A stretch of DNA of 64,000 bases from Chitinophagales bacterium (GTDB taxonomy: Bacteria > Bacteroidota > Bacteroidia > Chitinophagales > CAIODY01), in contig CANGEV010000001.1 in the NCBI GenBank assembly GCA_947452995.1, forward strand, positions 124,001 through 188,000. The letters run 5' to 3'. Shown here piece by piece: positions 8,171-16,131 of the stretch. Position 1 is the first letter of the stretch. Each line of letters starts with the position of its first letter. A model generated the notes under the pieces. That model was not told the DNA's origin. It was given only the letters and a program-made list of their open reading frames with translations, and did no database searches. Both the position numbers and the translations under genes were made by a program.

Positions 8171-10030
8171 ATGGCAAAAATAGGAATCAATTTACAGAAG
8201 GGAAAGATAGACAATCAAAATGATCATGAGGTCATAATTGGGATTGACTTGGGAACAACCAACTCTTTGGTTGCATATATCGACCATTGCAGTAATTCAC
8301 CGGTATGTATTTCAAATGAAGGGTCTAAAAACTTAGTTCCTTCGGTAGTGCATTTTGGCGAAAATGGCGAAATCATAATTGGGGAAGCGGCAAAGAAAAT
8401 GTTAGAAATAAATCCGAGTCGAACCATTTTTTCGGCGAAGCGTTTGATGGGTAAATCCTACAATGACATTTCACATTATTCGGACTTTTTCTCCTACAAC
8501 ATAATTGATGACAATACTGAAAGCTTAGTAAAAGTTAATATTGATCAAAAATTCTACACACCAATTGAATTATCATCATTTATATTAAAAGAACTAAAAC
8601 ATATTGCTGAAATCAAGCTTGGTAAATCGATTACAAAAGTAGTCATAACAGTACCTGCTTATTTCAACGATTCACAAAGACAAGCGACCAAGGATGCGGG
8701 AAAGCTTGCAGGCTTAGATGTCTTGCGCATTGTAAATGAGCCAACGGCTGCGAGTTTGGCATATGGCATCGGACTTTCTCCGGATGAAGAAAAAACGATT
8801 GCTGTCTATGATTTAGGAGGTGGTACCTTCGATATTTCTATTTTAAGTATTCAGCAAGGTGTATTTGAAGTATTGGCTACTAATGGAAATACTTTTTTAG
8901 GTGGAGATGATATTGATAAGGTGATTACAGAACATTGGAAAAGTAAATATGCAATCGAAATTAATGATCAGCATTCGCAACAAACGATTCGTTTGCTAGC
9001 AGAACAGTGTAAGAAGCTATTGAGCAGTAATGATAATTTCGAAGCGACTTTCCAGACTAAGACAGTTGCTTTAACGCGAGCGGAGTTTGATCAATTGATT
9101 GCGCCAATTATTGCAGAAACTATCAGTTGTTGTGAGAAAGCATTGAAGGATGCGAATGTTCAAATTGGTCAAATTGATGAAGTTTTAATGGTGGGTGGAT
9201 CGACACGAACTCCGGCAATTAAGGAGGCTGTTGGCAAATTCTTTAATAAAACGGTCAATGATCAATTAAATCCTGATGAGGTTGTTGCCTTAGGAGCAGC
9301 GGTACAAGCCAATATTTTAGCAGGTAATCAGAAGGACATTTTGTTACTTGATATTACGCCATTGAGTTTGGGGATTGAAACAATGGGAGGTTTGATGGAC
9401 GTGATTATTCCAAGAAATTCAAAAATTCCAATTCGCGCTGGAAGAAGCTATACTACCTCAAAAGACGGACAAACCCAACTAAAAATTTCTGTTTACCAAG
9501 GAGAGCGTGATTTAATTAAAGATAACAGAAAACTAGCAGAATTCATTCTGGCAGGGATTCCATCGATGCCGGCAGGATTACCTAAGGTGGAGATTCAATT
9601 CTTAATTAATGCAGATGGCATCTTGACGGTGAAAGCAAAAGAATTAAGAAGCGGTGTAGAATCGAGTATTGAAGTAAAACCGCAATATGGTTTGAGTGAT
9701 TCCGATGTCGAGCGAATGTTATTGGAATCATTAGAGCATGCAAAGGAAGATATGCATATCAGGGCTTTGACAGAATCTGTTACGGAGGCAAAACAAATGA
9801 TTGAAGTAACGGAGAAATTTTTAGCTACGCATCACGTATTACTTAATGAAACAGAAATTGAAGCAACGAAAGCTAAGATTGAAAGTTTGAGAAAAGAATT
9901 AACCAATACAGATCGACATATTATCCAACAGTCGATTGAAGATCTTAATCAATTTACCAGACCATTTGCTGAACGCGTGATGGATTGGGCTATCGGAGAA
10001 AGTATGCGAGGTAAAAAGATTTCTGATTAA
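8171..10030 (+). CDS. hscA: Hsp70-family chaperone, HscA-like (Fe-S cluster assembly)
   Basis: 619 residues, the length of HscA and a little shorter than DnaK (about 638). The ATPase domain has IGIDLGTTNSLVAYI (about 22-36), AYFNDSQRQATKDAG, VYDLGGGTFDIS and VGGSTRTPAI. The substrate-binding domain starts after the linker LLLDITPLSLGIET. The N-terminal extension MAKIGINLQKG and a short subdomain IIB suggest HscA rather than DnaK. HscA works with HscB and the IscU scaffold in Fe-S assembly, but none of those genes is adjacent; the neighbour is a metal transporter one base upstream. The convergent ubiX stop abuts its own stop (TAATTA at 10028-10033). Confidence 0.85.
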   Translation: MAKIGINLQKGKIDNQNDHEVIIGIDLGTTNSLVAYIDHCSNSPVCISNEGSKNLVPSVVHFGENGEIIIGEAAKKMLEINPSRTIFSAKRLMGKSYNDISHYSDFFSYNIIDDNTESLVKVNIDQKFYTPIELSSFILKELKHIAEIKLGKSITKVVITVPAYFNDSQRQATKDAGKLAGLDVLRIVNEPTAASLAYGIGLSPDEEKTIAVYDLGGGTFDISILSIQQGVFEVLATNGNTFLGGDDIDKVITEHWKSKYAIEINDQHSQQTIRLLAEQCKKLLSSNDNFEATFQTKTVALTRAEFDQLIAPIIAETISCCEKALKDANVQIGQIDEVLMVGGSTRTPAIKEAVGKFFNKTVNDQLNPDEVVALGAAVQANILAGNQKDILLLDITPLSLGIETMGGLMDVIIPRNSKIPIRAGRSYTTSKDGQTQLKISVYQGERDLIKDNRKLAEFILAGIPSMPAGLPKVEIQFLINADGILTVKAKELRSGVESSIEVKPQYGLSDSDVERMLLESLEHAKEDMHIRALTESVTEAKQMIEVTEKFLATHHVLLNETEIEATKAKIESLRKELTNTDRHIIQQSIEDLNQFTRPFAERVMDWAIGESMRGKKISD

Positions 10031-10603
10031 TTAATCTTCATTCCAACGATACATATCTACGGAGAATCCTGCTAAACTTAGCATTCGATCAACTACCGTA
10101 GCAGCTAATGCTTCGAAGTCTACAGGTTTCGAGTAGAAAGAAGGGGTTGCTGGACAAATGATTGCTCCGGCTTGCGTAAGCACTAACATCTGTTGTAAAT
10201 GTATGGCATGATAAGGTGTTTCGCGAACGTTCAAGATCAATTTGCGACGTTCTTTAAGCATCACATCCGCAGCTCTTGTTAATAAATCATCAGAAATCCC
10301 ATTGGCAATTCTACCTAATGTTCCCATAGAACAAGGCGTAACGAACATAACTTTATAGGTTGACGACCCAGATGCAAATGGGGCCATAAAATCCATCTTC
10401 TCATATAAAGTGAAAGGAATAACGGTATATTCTAAATTACCTAGTTCATGCTCCCAAACGATTCGAGCATTTTCACTCATCAATAAAGCTACTTTACCAA
10501 CCTGACCAGATTCTTGCAAAAGCGCCAATTTATCACACAACACCTTGGCATAAATACTACCACTTGCTCCTGTAACGGCGACTACTACGTTCGTTGCTTT
10601 CAT
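10031..10603 (-). CDS. ubiX: UbiX-family flavin prenyltransferase
   Basis: 190 residues, standard for UbiX, which prenylates FMN to make the cofactor of UbiD-type decarboxylases. The N-terminal GASGSIYAK flavin-binding motif (about 13-21), the middle PCSMGTLGRIANGISDDLL block with its conserved Ser/Gly, and the LNVRETPYHAIH region all match the family. The partner UbiD is not in the window. The gene begins 9 bp after the end of the large T9SS gene on the same strand, so read-through is plausible. Confidence 0.92.
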   Translation of the reverse strand: MKATNVVVAVTGASGSIYAKVLCDKLALLQESGQVGKVALLMSENARIVWEHELGNLEYTVIPFTLYEKMDFMAPFASGSSTYKVMFVTPCSMGTLGRIANGISDDLLTRAADVMLKERRKLILNVRETPYHAIHLQQMLVLTQAGAIICPATPSFYSKPVDFEALAATVVDRMLSLAGFSVDMYRWNED

Positions 10604-10612
10604 AAAATAGGT

Positions 10613-13600
10613 TTAAAGTATTAACATCACATTACCCTGAACTGTTCTAATTTTCTTAGAATTTTTATTCTTCACTTTAATTTGATAAGTGTAGGTATCC
10701 ATTTGTTGCAGAACTCCTTGATACTTTCCATCCCAACCCACTAATGGATCATTAGAAGAATACACTCTTTCGCCCCAGCGATTAAATATTTCTAACGATT
10801 GAACAGCATCAATACCTGACCCGCGTATCAAAAACAAATCATTTTGATTGTCGCCGTTAGGTGTAAATGCATTCGGAACTTCGATATCAATTTTAATTAA
10901 TTGAATTGAATCAGAAGCTTTACATCCAGCTTTATTGACAGTCTCAACACCAACCCAAAATGTATTAGAAGGTATTATAGTATTTGTAAAACTGCCTGTA
11001 TTATTCAATAACGAAGATGGGTTCCAAAGCAATACGGAATCATTTGCATTTTGCGGATTAGCAATCAAATCAATTTGATCACCGACAAAAAATAAAGTAT
11101 CTGGGACTGCAGACAACTCAACACCTGCTTTTAAAACGTTTAAAGTTGTTTTAACAACTGAATCACAAGCTAAAACAGAATACAATGTATCAATATAAAT
11201 ACCACTTTGTGAATATGAATGAATCCCAACAATGATTGAATCCCCTTGACATACACTTACTTGCTGCTGAATGGAAAACCTTTGTGCAACCTTCAAATTG
11301 GTATAAATAAAAGAATCACATCCGTGATAATTGCTAGTAGTATCTAAAAATAGTCCAGTATTCTTATAATAATGGCCATTTACCAGAACACTATCCCCTT
11401 GACAGAGAACAATATTTTGATAAAAAGCAGTTGAATCATTGACACTTAGATTTAGATGAACAATGGAGTCACATAACAAAGAAGTACTAAATGTATCCAG
11501 ATAAACACCTGGATTAGTATAATTATTAGGCCCAACATTAACTGAAAACCCTTTACAAATAGACTGAACAAGATATGTGTTTTTAATAGGGTTAACCGTA
11601 AGTATCGTAGTTAGGATAGAATCGCAGTTTAAATAATTCACGAAGGTATCATGATAGGTTCCTGCAGCAGAATAAAGATGTGCACCAACAGTGATAAAAT
11701 CACCGGCACATATAGAATAAGATACTGTTTTAAAACTTCTTGGCTTAACATTGAGAATAGTAGTAACAGCAGAATCACATCCTAAATAATTCGTAAGGTG
11801 ATCAATAAAAGTACCAGAATTTGAATGTGTAAAAGAACCAACTTGAACACTTTGCCCACCGCAAATTTCGAGTGATTGAGAATGATTGCTATTAGATAGT
11901 ACCTGAAGCGTTGTATGCACTATAGAGTCGCATCCATACGATGATAATAAAGTATCTAAATAGAAACCACTGCTTGTATAACTATTTGTTCCAACATTTA
12001 AGGATTGACCTTGACAAATTGATGGAGACTGAGAAATATTAACCGTAGTATGAAAAACAAGATTGGAATTAATAATTGAATCACATCCAAATTTATTAAT
12101 TAAAGTATCATGATAGATACCGGTCTGAGTGTACGTATGGAAGCCTACTGCATAGGTATTACCGAAACAAAAATGAATATTTTTATTAATAACGTTCCGA
12201 GGCTTTATATTTATCATTGTGGTAACTATAGAATCGCAGAATACATAATTTTTTAAAGTATCCTTATAAATACCCGCAAGGCTGTAATAATGATTTCCTA
12301 TATGATACGACTGCCCAAAACAAATAGGAATATTTTGATTTTTTACACTAATTGGTAATACAGTTAAATTAGTAGTAACAATTGAGTCACACCCCTTATA
12401 ATTAACTAGTGTGTCATAAAAAACACCACTTGTATTATAAGAATGAACTCCAACGACTAAAGGATGATTATAACAAACACTAAGCGTTTGCGTTTTGTAG
12501 GTTCTGTTTTTCACTGTCAGATTCGTAACTACAAATGAATCACAGGTATATTGATTAATAAGAGTATCATAATAGGTGCCGGTTTGAAAATAATAATGAT
12601 TACCAATTGTGATTCCAGCGCCTGTACAAACGGAAATATTGTTTGTAAAATAGCTATTGCTTCCACCCATAATTGTTGTATTGACAATGGAGTCGCACTG
12701 AAGATAGGACTGTAAGGTATCGTGATATATTCCTGGTAAAGTATAAACATGTGCTCCGACAGGTATTGGTCCGCTACAGAGATATTTCAACTGATTAACA
12801 AGCTTTGGCACACCAATTACTAAGTTCGTTATAATGATAGAATCACACCCAAATTTATTCACGAAAGTATCTCTATAAAGACCAGTGGAGATGTAGCTAT
12901 GCGTACCAACAGTAATGGTTGTAGGCGCACAAAAATGAAAATTATGTTGAACAGATTGAGACGTTAAAACAGTTAGTAAAGAAAAAATAATTGAATCACA
13001 TCCTGTGCTTGCGGTAATAGTGTCTATATAAAAGCCACTAGTATTATGAATATGCATTCCAACTTGTAGTGGGTGATTGCTGCATGTGGTTAGAATTTGA
13101 TTGGTGTATTGCGTTGGATTCCAGGAAAGACCTGTAGTGACAATTGAATCGCATCCAGAATAACTCACAAGGGTATCATAATAATAACCAAGATTAGTAT
13201 AGGTATGCGAACCAACTGTTATACTCGACCCTTGGCAAATAGTAAATGTCTGGCCGAATGCTTTGTAAGGAACAACAGCAAGGTAAGTAGTTACCGTAGA
13301 ATCACAACCAAAACGATTGGTTAAATGATCAACATAAATACCAGGGCTTGCGTGTTGATAAGGACCTACACTAATAGGATGATTAAAGCAAGTTGTTAAA
13401 TGTTGAGTAAATGAAGAACTTGGATAAAAACTTAAATGAGTTGTAACGACAGAGTCACAGAAAATATAATTATAAAGCGTATCCACAAAGGTCCCATTCA
13501 AATAATAGGTTTTACTACCTACCACAATTGGGGAGCCACTACAACCAGTCAAATTCTGTGTAAAGGAAGACGAGTTACCAACAATTACATTTGAGTGAAT

Positions 13601-16030
13601 AATTGAGTCGCATCCATATCTACTTACCAAAGTATCATGATAATTACCGGTAGAATAATAAAAATGATTTCCAATATGAACTGCATTACCGGAACAAATA
13701 GCATATGTTCGAGTAAGGTTATATTTCGGCCTTACAGTTAATTTGGTGATCCAAACTGTTGCACAACTTCCTTGATAAATGGTGTCAATAAAAGTGCCGC
13801 TGGTCGTATAATAATGACTGCCAAATGCAATACCTTGCCCAGCACAGACAGTAAAATTCTGACTTGCATAAAAAGTACTTCCACTAAAAGCAATGGTTTT
13901 TGAAGGTCCGCCACAGGCGATATTTGAAATAACTGTTACTGCGTATAAATGATTGGGTAATACGCCAATAATTGTATCTGAAGATTTATGGGTATTTTTT
14001 AAAAACTTAAGGGTAATATGAGTTGTACTATCGCGCCAAATATAGAGGTAAGAGGAGGTTGAGTCGTAATTCAAAATATTACAAATACCAAGATTAGGAC
14101 ATTGCATATTCGTTTGCAACTGAACTCCACCAATATTGCAACTATAAGGAATTTGTTTAACAGCGACAAAGCTATCTCCACATATAAATAATTGACGTGA
14201 GCTGCGATTTAATTTCACATCATAAACTTTCCGGCCCAAAACTCCTGCCAACGTTATATCAGGTAAACTCAGAAAATTACTACCATTAAAACTTAATACA
14301 TTCACAGCTCCATTATTACCGCCTATATAAACTCTGTTACAATGATCAGAAGCAATTCCACCTTGTCTTTTTAGGGAATAGCCTGGCATACTAACACCTG
14401 CGCTAACAAACGCGCCGGAGCTTTTATCATATGCAGCCAGATTTTGACCATCATAATAAAAAACATAAGAGTCATTTACATCAATTGCATTAAACCCATT
14501 TGAAGAATAAGCGGCCACATAGGGTTTATTATCTGATTCAGATAAAGAGTTCCAACCTGTTGAGGTACTCCATACGTTTCCATTATATAAACTATTTAAA
14601 CGATATAAATGATTATCAACTGCAAGTGTTGGGCCAGAAGCGACTAGTGCAAAAAGGTTTCTATTATCATCCAAAACGCAAGATGTTACATCTTGAGAAA
14701 AGCCATTCGGGAAAACAGCAGCAGAAATACCTGTAAAATTAACAGCGGTAAAATTGCCTAAAGTATCTAAGGAACCGCAATTTTGATTCGAATAAGTGGA
14801 CCCTCCCATTCCAAACACAGACTTATTTCTACAATCAATAGCCATATCCCATAATTCACGAAAATTAGTATTAGCGGTAGAAACATAATTATTGTAAACG
14901 CCATTAGAATCAATCCGAACAATTCTTGTTCCAATGGAATTTTCAAATCCTTGACCACAATATGCTTTACCAGTAACCTTATCTACAATAAAATTACCTG
15001 GAGATCCATTAGAACCTTTGCTCTCCCAATTTACACTCGGCACACTACCCATGAAAGTCCATTTATGTAAGCCGTTCGGCGCATATTTAGCTATTTTTTG
15101 ATTCTGCGGACTCATGTAATTCGCACTACCTCCTCCAAACACAAAGGCGTTGCCTACATAATCGTAATCCACATCTAAAGCTTTAGACCCTCCTGGACCA
15201 CCACTTCGTAGGGTTGTGATTTGGGTAACAAAAGGATCTATAATAAATGGTTTAGTGCTATCCAGATTAAACGCAATATCAAAACTCAAAGTTCTGTTAG
15301 TGTTAACTAAATATTTAGAAGGAATAAGTGTAAAATTTTGAGTAACACGCAATCCATTTTCAAGAAGAGAATCCTTTCCTGAAACAATCAAAAGACTATT
15401 GGAACGTTGTTTATACACCTTGGCTCCCGAATTGTATTGCCAGTTGATTTTATGCCAATCGAAGCCTTTACAACAATTGAATTGGTAATGAACGCCACCT
15501 TGAGCTGGAATATCAAAAATCAAATCGGCTCCGTTATATAATTGCGGATATACAATCTCTTCATATCCTTTAGAGTTGAATTGAGGATCTCCATATGTAA
15601 AATAATGAAGCGCTGATTTTCTTCCCAATGGCTCTACCATATTAACATTTAACCATTTAACCCGAATGCAAGTATAGCTTATCCTAGCTTTTTCAAATCG
15701 CTCTTCCTCCCATTCAGTTCCTTTCGCAAACTTGCGTTTTAACGCAGCTATCCATTCTAACTTTTCAGTTGAAACGTCTAGATGACTAAATTTGATTACG
15801 AAGCCGTCTGACAAAAAATAAAACGCATCCTGTCCGTTTTCTAATGCAAAATAGATAGAATCATTATTGGTACAGTTAATGTTTTGAAACTGACCGTGAT
15901 TCTCAATAAAAAAGTTAGTTTCGAATGGATTGGTTTTTACAAAATCTTGTCCTTTTAATGCTGCATTGGTTAATACCAGCATTAAAACAATACAAACACC
16001 AATTATCAACGATTTAAAAGTGCGAATCAT
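10613..16030 (-). CDS. Giant T9SS-secreted repeat protein with gliding-motility C-terminal domain
   Basis: 1,805 residues from ATG 16030. In-frame starts further upstream are less likely because the signal peptide (MIRTFKSLIIGVCIVLMLVL...) begins here and a TATCTTTG element lies at 16037-16044. The exported N-terminal region (about 30-250) has the FIENHGQF and IYFALENG features seen in Bacteroidota DUF7948-type proteins. A propeller-like region follows (about 290-640), and about 18 repeats of 51 residues fill about 720-1636. The end (about 1705-1805) is the type B sorting domain: EVPNAFTPNGDNQNDLF, then IFNRWGERVY, then GWDGK. It is likely a surface protein exported through the T9SS, possibly an adhesin. 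Its function is not known. Confidence 0.88.
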   Translation of the reverse strand: MIRTFKSLIIGVCIVLMLVLTNAALKGQDFVKTNPFETNFFIENHGQFQNINCTNNDSIYFALENGQDAFYFLSDGFVIKFSHLDVSTEKLEWIAALKRKFAKGTEWEEERFEKARISYTCIRVKWLNVNMVEPLGRKSALHYFTYGDPQFNSKGYEEIVYPQLYNGADLIFDIPAQGGVHYQFNCCKGFDWHKINWQYNSGAKVYKQRSNSLLIVSGKDSLLENGLRVTQNFTLIPSKYLVNTNRTLSFDIAFNLDSTKPFIIDPFVTQITTLRSGGPGGSKALDVDYDYVGNAFVFGGGSANYMSPQNQKIAKYAPNGLHKWTFMGSVPSVNWESKGSNGSPGNFIVDKVTGKAYCGQGFENSIGTRIVRIDSNGVYNNYVSTANTNFRELWDMAIDCRNKSVFGMGGSTYSNQNCGSLDTLGNFTAVNFTGISAAVFPNGFSQDVTSCVLDDNRNLFALVASGPTLAVDNHLYRLNSLYNGNVWSTSTGWNSLSESDNKPYVAAYSSNGFNAIDVNDSYVFYYDGQNLAAYDKSSGAFVSAGVSMPGYSLKRQGGIASDHCNRVYIGGNNGAVNVLSFNGSNFLSLPDITLAGVLGRKVYDVKLNRSSRQLFICGDSFVAVKQIPYSCNIGGVQLQTNMQCPNLGICNILNYDSTSSYLYIWRDSTTHITLKFLKNTHKSSDTIIGVLPNHLYAVTVISNIACGGPSKTIAFSGSTFYASQNFTVCAGQGIAFGSHYYTTSGTFIDTIYQGSCATVWITKLTVRPKYNLTRTYAICSGNAVHIGNHFYYSTGNYHDTLVSRYGCDSIIHSNVIVGNSSSFTQNLTGCSGSPIVVGSKTYYLNGTFVDTLYNYIFCDSVVTTHLSFYPSSSFTQHLTTCFNHPISVGPYQHASPGIYVDHLTNRFGCDSTVTTYLAVVPYKAFGQTFTICQGSSITVGSHTYTNLGYYYDTLVSYSGCDSIVTTGLSWNPTQYTNQILTTCSNHPLQVGMHIHNTSGFYIDTITASTGCDSIIFSLLTVLTSQSVQHNFHFCAPTTITVGTHSYISTGLYRDTFVNKFGCDSIIITNLVIGVPKLVNQLKYLCSGPIPVGAHVYTLPGIYHDTLQSYLQCDSIVNTTIMGGSNSYFTNNISVCTGAGITIGNHYYFQTGTYYDTLINQYTCDSFVVTNLTVKNRTYKTQTLSVCYNHPLVVGVHSYNTSGVFYDTLVNYKGCDSIVTTNLTVLPISVKNQNIPICFGQSYHIGNHYYSLAGIYKDTLKNYVFCDSIVTTMINIKPRNVINKNIHFCFGNTYAVGFHTYTQTGIYHDTLINKFGCDSIINSNLVFHTTVNISQSPSICQGQSLNVGTNSYTSSGFYLDTLLSSYGCDSIVHTTLQVLSNSNHSQSLEICGGQSVQVGSFTHSNSGTFIDHLTNYLGCDSAVTTILNVKPRSFKTVSYSICAGDFITVGAHLYSAAGTYHDTFVNYLNCDSILTTILTVNPIKNTYLVQSICKGFSVNVGPNNYTNPGVYLDTFSTSLLCDSIVHLNLSVNDSTAFYQNIVLCQGDSVLVNGHYYKNTGLFLDTTSNYHGCDSFIYTNLKVAQRFSIQQQVSVCQGDSIIVGIHSYSQSGIYIDTLYSVLACDSVVKTTLNVLKAGVELSAVPDTLFFVGDQIDLIANPQNANDSVLLWNPSSLLNNTGSFTNTIIPSNTFWVGVETVNKAGCKASDSIQLIKIDIEVPNAFTPNGDNQNDLFLIRGSGIDAVQSLEIFNRWGERVYSSNDPLVGWDGKYQGVLQQMDTYTYQIKVKNKNSKKIRTVQGNVMLIL
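11121..13870 (-). repeat. About 18 tandem 153-bp repeats (51 residues each) inside the T9SS protein
   Basis: Each unit follows the pattern of a cysteine near position 8, VGxHxY near 16-20, GxYxDTL near 24-30, and CDSIVTTxL near 36-44. The second and third units counted are both exactly 51 residues. Almost every unit has two cysteines (positions about 8 and 36); the N-terminal-most copy (near 13,720-13,870) is the most degenerate. The protein repeat is regular while the DNA copies have diverged, so this is an old array held by selection rather than a fresh duplication. Confidence 0.9.
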
Positions 16031-16036
16031 TACGTT

Positions 16037-16044
16037 CAAAGATA
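16037..16044 (-). promoter_or_regulatory. -7-like element just before the giant T9SS gene
   Basis: TATCTTTG on the minus strand ends 7 bp before the chosen ATG at 16030, so a start about 7 bp after it would give a leaderless or nearly leaderless mRNA. No good -33 TTTG lies at the usual distance, so this is a weak call. Confidence 0.35.
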
Positions 16045-16131
16045 AACAATTCATACATTTTATTCTTGTTCGAATCAAATGGAAATTCAAGTGAAATTGA
16101 GTATTTTTGAAAGAAATCTTTATTTCCTAAA

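Noticed and set aside
10025-10036. GATTAATTAATC palindrome at the hscA/ubiX junction
   Set aside because: AT-rich, short, and created by two abutting TAA stop codons; likely a by-product of the stop codons rather than an operator.
12529-12750. Other-frame ORFs within the 51-residue repeat region
   Set aside because: Side-effect of the regular 153-bp period and AT-rich sequence; no coding features.
11121-13870. CRISPR array
   Set aside because: The period of 153 bp and in-frame protein repeat do not fit repeats and spacers; no cas genes.
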